Of a stretch of 64,000 nt of DNA, positions 61,031 to 64,000 are shown piece after piece (the first letter of the stretch is position 1; every line of letters begins with the position of its first letter). The stretch spans positions 124,001 through 188,000 of the forward strand of contig JAFTIQ010000031.1 of NCBI GenBank assembly GCA_017456805.1, in the 5' to 3' direction. Position numbers and translations under genes: made by a program. The notes beneath the pieces were generated by a model. It did no database searches and was not told the origin of the DNA. It saw only the letters and a list, made by a program, of their open reading frames with translations. Source of the DNA: Lentisphaeria bacterium. Lineage in GTDB: Bacteria > Verrucomicrobiota > Lentisphaeria > Victivallales > UBA1829.

Positions 61031-61990
61031 TTATCTTCTGGTCCGTCTGGCTCTTGGTCTTCTTCTGGCAGGTTTCTTGTCAGAAGAAGCAGCAGGCGGT
61101 GCATCCCCATACGATTTTTCCGAATGATTCTTTTCAGAAACACCTTTTTCATTTTTCTCGGATTCCGGAGCACCTGCTTCCGGAGCCGGAGCTTCTGTTT
61201 TTCCCTCATCGGCGGGCGTTTCGGTTGAGCTGTTATCCGCCGGAGCCGGAGCTTCTGTTTTTCCCTCATCGGCGGGCGTTTCGGTTGAGCCGTTATCCGC
61301 CGGAGCCGGAGCTTCTGTTTTTCCATCAACGGCGGGCGTTTCGGTTGAGCTGTTATCCGCCGGAGCCGGAGCTTCTGTTTTTCCCTCATCGGCGGGCTGT
61401 GTTTGTGTTTCAGCTTGTTTTGCGGCTGCTTCTGCGGCTTCTTTTTCCCGTTGTTCCCGTTCGGGATCGGGGAGAATTCTTGCATTTTTCAGGGTTCTTA
61501 CTCCTTTTTCAGAGATTCCCTGGAAGGAACATGCGTTGATCGTTTTTACCATTTTCAGAAGGGTTGCCTGAGGAACTGTTCTGACGCTTTCCGGGATCGG
61601 GAATTTTTCAGAGACCGGAGCCAGCATTACGAGAAAGAGGAAAAATGCGATGACGATCATTCCGGAGAAGAAACCGCAAATCAGAGAACCAATTTTATCC
61701 ATCGCTTTCGGGATCGGAATATTGATCTCTTTGTTGGGGACGATCTGTTCCAGAAGCTTTGACAGGACGATCCAGCATACAAAGAAAAGTCCAACCAATG
61801 CAATGATGACTTTATATTCTTCTGCAAGTTTTTTGATTTCCAGCATGGAAACGATGCTTGGAGTAAGGAAGATTGCAATGTAAAGAGAGAAACAGAAGTT
61901 GACCAGAAAACTCCAGTTCTGCAGGAATTTTTTTTTGTTTGCGGAGACAATTCCCAGAGCTCCGGCGATAAGAATAATCAAAGTTCCCAT
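61031..61990 (-). CDS. CvpA-like membrane protein with repetitive tail, 319 aa
   Basis: The first 160 residues hold four membrane helices with the CvpA pattern: GTLIILIAGALGIVSANKKK, FLVNFCFSLYIAIFLTPSI, YKVIIALVGLFFVCWIVLSK and DKIGSLICGFFSGMIVIAFFL. The tail is low complexity: EGKTEAPAPADNSSTETPAD-type 20-residue units repeated about three and a half times, then a very basic end (RRRPRARRTRR). CvpA proteins act in envelope homeostasis. It follows the GspE/PilB-like gene by 10 bp; GAGGG precedes ATG 61990. Confidence 0.82.
   Translation of the reverse strand: MGTLIILIAGALGIVSANKKKFLQNWSFLVNFCFSLYIAIFLTPSIVSMLEIKKLAEEYKVIIALVGLFFVCWIVLSKLLEQIVPNKEINIPIPKAMDKIGSLICGFFSGMIVIAFFLFLVMLAPVSEKFPIPESVRTVPQATLLKMVKTINACSFQGISEKGVRTLKNARILPDPEREQREKEAAEAAAKQAETQTQPADEGKTEAPAPADNSSTETPAVDGKTEAPAPADNGSTETPADEGKTEAPAPADNSSTETPADEGKTEAPAPEAGAPESEKNEKGVSEKNHSEKSYGDAPPAASSDKKPARRRPRARRTRR
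61181..61396 (-). repeat. Tandem 60-bp repeat, about 3.6 copies
   Basis: Successive 60-bp units start at about 61181, 61241, 61301 and 61361 and differ at only one to three positions; they encode 20-residue Ala/Pro/Glu/Thr-rich units in the CvpA-like protein. The near identity suggests recent expansion and possible length variation. Confidence 0.9.
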
Positions 61991-62000
61991 GAATCAGCCC

Positions 62001-63446
62001 TCAAAACATCACATTTACCCGTTCGAACTCGTCCAGGGAAATTATCCCGCGGATCACCATGTTTCCAGTAATGCTGAAAATGGTGTTTGCACCCTGAACC
62101 TGATCAAGATATTCCTGAATCGCGGTGATGGAACATTCCGGAGACTCCATCAATGCACGCAGCTCCTGAGTCATGACCATCGTTTCAAAAACTGCCCTTC
62201 TTCCGGAATAACCGGTATGATCACATTGGGGACAGCCGACAGCAGAATAGACGGAATCAAGGGGGATCCCGCATTGGTTGCAGAATTCGATCTGCGGGGG
62301 AGTCAGTTCCGCTTTCTTTTTACAATGTTCGCAAAGATTTCTTACCAGCCGCTGGGAGACGATCAGATGGAGACTTGCCGCAATGGACCGGAGCGGGACT
62401 CCGAGATCCGTGAGTCGGACAATGGTTCCGATGCAGTCGTTACTGTGAAGCGTTGCAATGATCAAGTGTCCGGTTTGTGCCGCATGAGAGGCGATTTCTG
62501 CGGTTTCTTCATCGCGGATCTCTCCGAGACAAATCACGTCCGGATTCTGCCGCAGAGAGTTTCTGAGCAATGAGGCAAAGGTGATATTTGCTTTGGTATT
62601 GACTTCCATCTGGCTGATTTCCGGGACAAACCGTTCGATGGGATCTTCAATGGAGATCACGTTTTTCATGGTATAGTCGATTTCCCCCAGCATGGAATAG
62701 AGGGTGGAGGTTTTTCCGCTTCCGGTAGGACCGCACATCAGGATCATTCCGGAAGGCAGTTTCAAACTGTTCCATACATATTTATATTGTGTTGCAGAAA
62801 GCCCGATTTCCGAAAGATTTCTCTTGCTGTTTTCAGAAGCGATCACGCGGATCGTGATTTTTTCTCCGCCGTGAACTCCCACGGTTGCGATCCGGAAAGA
62901 GGTGTTCAAATCATTGCAGATGATGGAAAATGCACCATCCTGCGGACGGCGTCTTTCTGCAATATCCATCCGGGCAACGACTTTCAGCATACTGATGACC
63001 GGAAGAGCGTTCCGTTCCGGGATCGTGTCATACGTCCGGATCATTCCGTCGATACGGAAACGGACGAGATAGGAATGTTCTTTCGGATCGATGAACACAT
63101 CGCTGCAGTTTTTGACGACTGCCTCGTAGATCATCTTCTGGACATATTCGAAGATTTCCGAGTTATTATCGTTTTCCGCGAACAAATCATTGCCCTGAGA
63201 ATCAAGAAATATCAGATTCAGAAAATCTTTTTTGCTTTTTTTCTTTCCTGCAGTAAAATGAAAGAACTTCAGAATTGTTTCCCTGTATTTTTTCCAGAGC
63301 TCCAGCAGGAGTCCGAGAGGTCCCAGGAAAAAGATCGGAAAGAGAAGCCAGGGGGAAATGTCAGCATTTCTGAGTCTTTTGACAGAATAAAAGCCCGAGA
63401 ACAGCCAAAAATAAAGGATCAGCACTGAAATCCAATTTGTGTTCAT
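62001..63446 (-). CDS. Type II secretion/type IV pilus assembly ATPase (GspE/PilB-like), membrane-anchored
   Basis: Motor ATPase, 481 aa. Start ATG 63446 chosen; a frame to 63551 has no site, and the Shine-Dalgarno is weak either way. Residues about 6-52 form two hydrophobic helices (VLILYFWLFSGFY, WLLFPIFFLGPLGLLLEL) in place of the usual soluble N1 domain. The N2 domain (DVFIDPKEHSYLVRFRIDG) and the RecA core follow with Walker A CGPTGSGKTSTLYSM (about 237-251), Asp box VISIEDPIE, Walker B ICLGEIRDEETAE, His box LIIATLHSND, and the four-cysteine zinc finger CEHC and CPQC. Related to GspE; partners are not in the window. Confidence 0.9.
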   Translation of the reverse strand: MNTNWISVLILYFWLFSGFYSVKRLRNADISPWLLFPIFFLGPLGLLLELWKKYRETILKFFHFTAGKKKSKKDFLNLIFLDSQGNDLFAENDNNSEIFEYVQKMIYEAVVKNCSDVFIDPKEHSYLVRFRIDGMIRTYDTIPERNALPVISMLKVVARMDIAERRRPQDGAFSIICNDLNTSFRIATVGVHGGEKITIRVIASENSKRNLSEIGLSATQYKYVWNSLKLPSGMILMCGPTGSGKTSTLYSMLGEIDYTMKNVISIEDPIERFVPEISQMEVNTKANITFASLLRNSLRQNPDVICLGEIRDEETAEIASHAAQTGHLIIATLHSNDCIGTIVRLTDLGVPLRSIAASLHLIVSQRLVRNLCEHCKKKAELTPPQIEFCNQCGIPLDSVYSAVGCPQCDHTGYSGRRAVFETMVMTQELRALMESPECSITAIQEYLDQVQGANTIFSITGNMVIRGIISLDEFERVNVMF

Positions 63447-63593
63447 AATGCGGTTCTTTCTGAAACAGCGTTGCAAATCTATAACGAAGCAGCATGCCGG
63501 GGTTCCGGAATGTTTTCTGATGTAATATACATCAGTTGCAGTATTTTGCAAATGAAATCAGAAACTTTGCCGAAGATTCTGTTTTTTGACTGG

Positions 63594-64000
63594 TTATGCC
63601 TGTGCAGTTTCTTCTTTTTCTTCCGGGAGCCGGAGCTTTGCCGCAAGAATGGAGTCGATCACAGCCTGCAATGCATAGAAAACCATGCAGGGAATGATCG
63701 CCGTGGTATTTCCTGCACCGATGATCGAAAGCATTGTCAGGGCAATGGTCAGCGATTTTGAACCGGCAGTAAACATCGCTCCGATTCTGTCAGCCCGGTT
63801 CATTTTCAGCAGAATTCCGCCCCAGAAGAAGATGACCAGGAAAATCAGCCGGAGAAGGATTCCTGCGCCGATTGCAATGGCAAGCAGTTTCAGGTCATAG
63901 GAGAGAAATTTATCTCTTGCTCCGGAGAAGAATCCGAGAATGAGGAGAATCACACAGACTGACGGCAAATAACCGGTCCATGCGGGAGATTTGAATTTTG
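63594..64000 (-). CDS. BASS-type (bile acid:sodium symporter) transporter, partial
   Basis: The minus-strand frame is open from base 64000 to the stop at 63594, so the N-terminus lies beyond the right edge; the visible 135 residues contain about four helices. Motifs: AWTGYLPSV, LAIAIGAGILLRLIFLVIFF and TAGSKSLTIALTMLSIIGAG with TAIIPCMVFYALQAVIDSI, which resemble the C-terminal half of BASS/YfeH-like carriers. A TTG at 63968 is within the coding frame and is unlikely to be the true start. Family call is moderate. Confidence 0.6.
   Translation of the reverse strand, partial: KFKSPAWTGYLPSVCVILLILGFFSGARDKFLSYDLKLLAIAIGAGILLRLIFLVIFFWGGILLKMNRADRIGAMFTAGSKSLTIALTMLSIIGAGNTTAIIPCMVFYALQAVIDSILAAKLRLPEEKEETAQA

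Noticed and set aside
1..64000. CRISPR arrays, tRNA or rRNA genes, prophage and insertion sequences
   Set aside because: Looked for direct repeats with spacers, tRNA cloverleaf signatures with T-loop GTTCGA, rRNA motifs and transposase or integrase motifs; none was found. The only clear tandem repeat is inside a coding region.

Overview
The window looks like a chromosomal segment of an anaerobic, fermentative, Gram-negative bacterium of the PVC group, most likely Lentisphaerota (Victivallis-like). This is inferred from gene content, not from a marker gene. The pointers are a pseudopilin-like protein of the 'prepilin N-terminus plus short globular domain' type that is very expanded in that phylum, several secreted or cytoplasmic glycan-active proteins (six-hairpin glycosidase, GH36, GH78, GH28, a very large glycoside-hydrolase-like protein), a sodium-pumping oxaloacetate decarboxylase and an Ech-type energy-converting hydrogenase. 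No rRNA, tRNA, phage, transposase or CRISPR array was recognised.

Layout: 1-2760 (-) is a four-gene cluster (membrane-anchored coiled-coil protein, 44-aa membrane peptide, 56-aa lipoprotein, MATE exporter cut by the left edge). 3119-9575 (-) is a three-gene glycan operon with its own promoter and terminator. 9757-14383 (+) is birA-oadG-oadA-oadB: biotin ligase followed by its probable substrate, a Na+ pump whose beta subunit carries an unusual N-terminal exported domain. 14458-24071 is mainly housekeeping: mnmA, a candidate structured RNA in front of fthC, rny, an HD protein, mutL, a TPR protein, and two oligopeptide-type ABC ATPases encoded apart on opposite strands. 24505-33474 holds hpf, a metallo-beta-lactamase-fold protein, prmC, a Sel1-repeat protein, dus, araB, a secreted esterase-like hydrolase and an alpha-galactosidase.

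34435-43047 (+) is the metabolic centrepiece: hypCDEAB directly followed by echABCDEF, behind one clear promoter and a structured leader, closed by a strong terminator. It encodes a ferredoxin-linked proton-reducing [NiFe] hydrogenase and most of its maturation machinery; HypF is not in the window. Together with the oxaloacetate decarboxylase this suggests that sugars from plant or host glycans are fermented with H2 evolution and ion-gradient conservation.

43312-46659 is an operon of a secreted protein of unknown function, an iron-type alcohol dehydrogenase and an SH3-like exported protein. 47223-51054 is an operon of a pseudopilin-like protein, a cobalamin/iron-type binding lipoprotein, a small radical SAM enzyme, a FecCD-type permease and its ATPase. 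51162-53692 is an NtrB/NtrC-like two-component pair. 53734-53868 is a palindromic REP-like element. 53901-61005 contains pectin or rhamnoside genes (GH78 rhamnosidase, MFS carrier, GH28-like protein) with a monooxygenase-fold protein and an SDR. 61031-64000 (-) holds a CvpA-like membrane protein with a repetitive tail, a membrane-anchored GspE/PilB ATPase and a transporter fragment.

A repeated promoter form, TTGAAA - 16 bp - TATATT, precedes several of these units and appears to be the housekeeping promoter of this genome.
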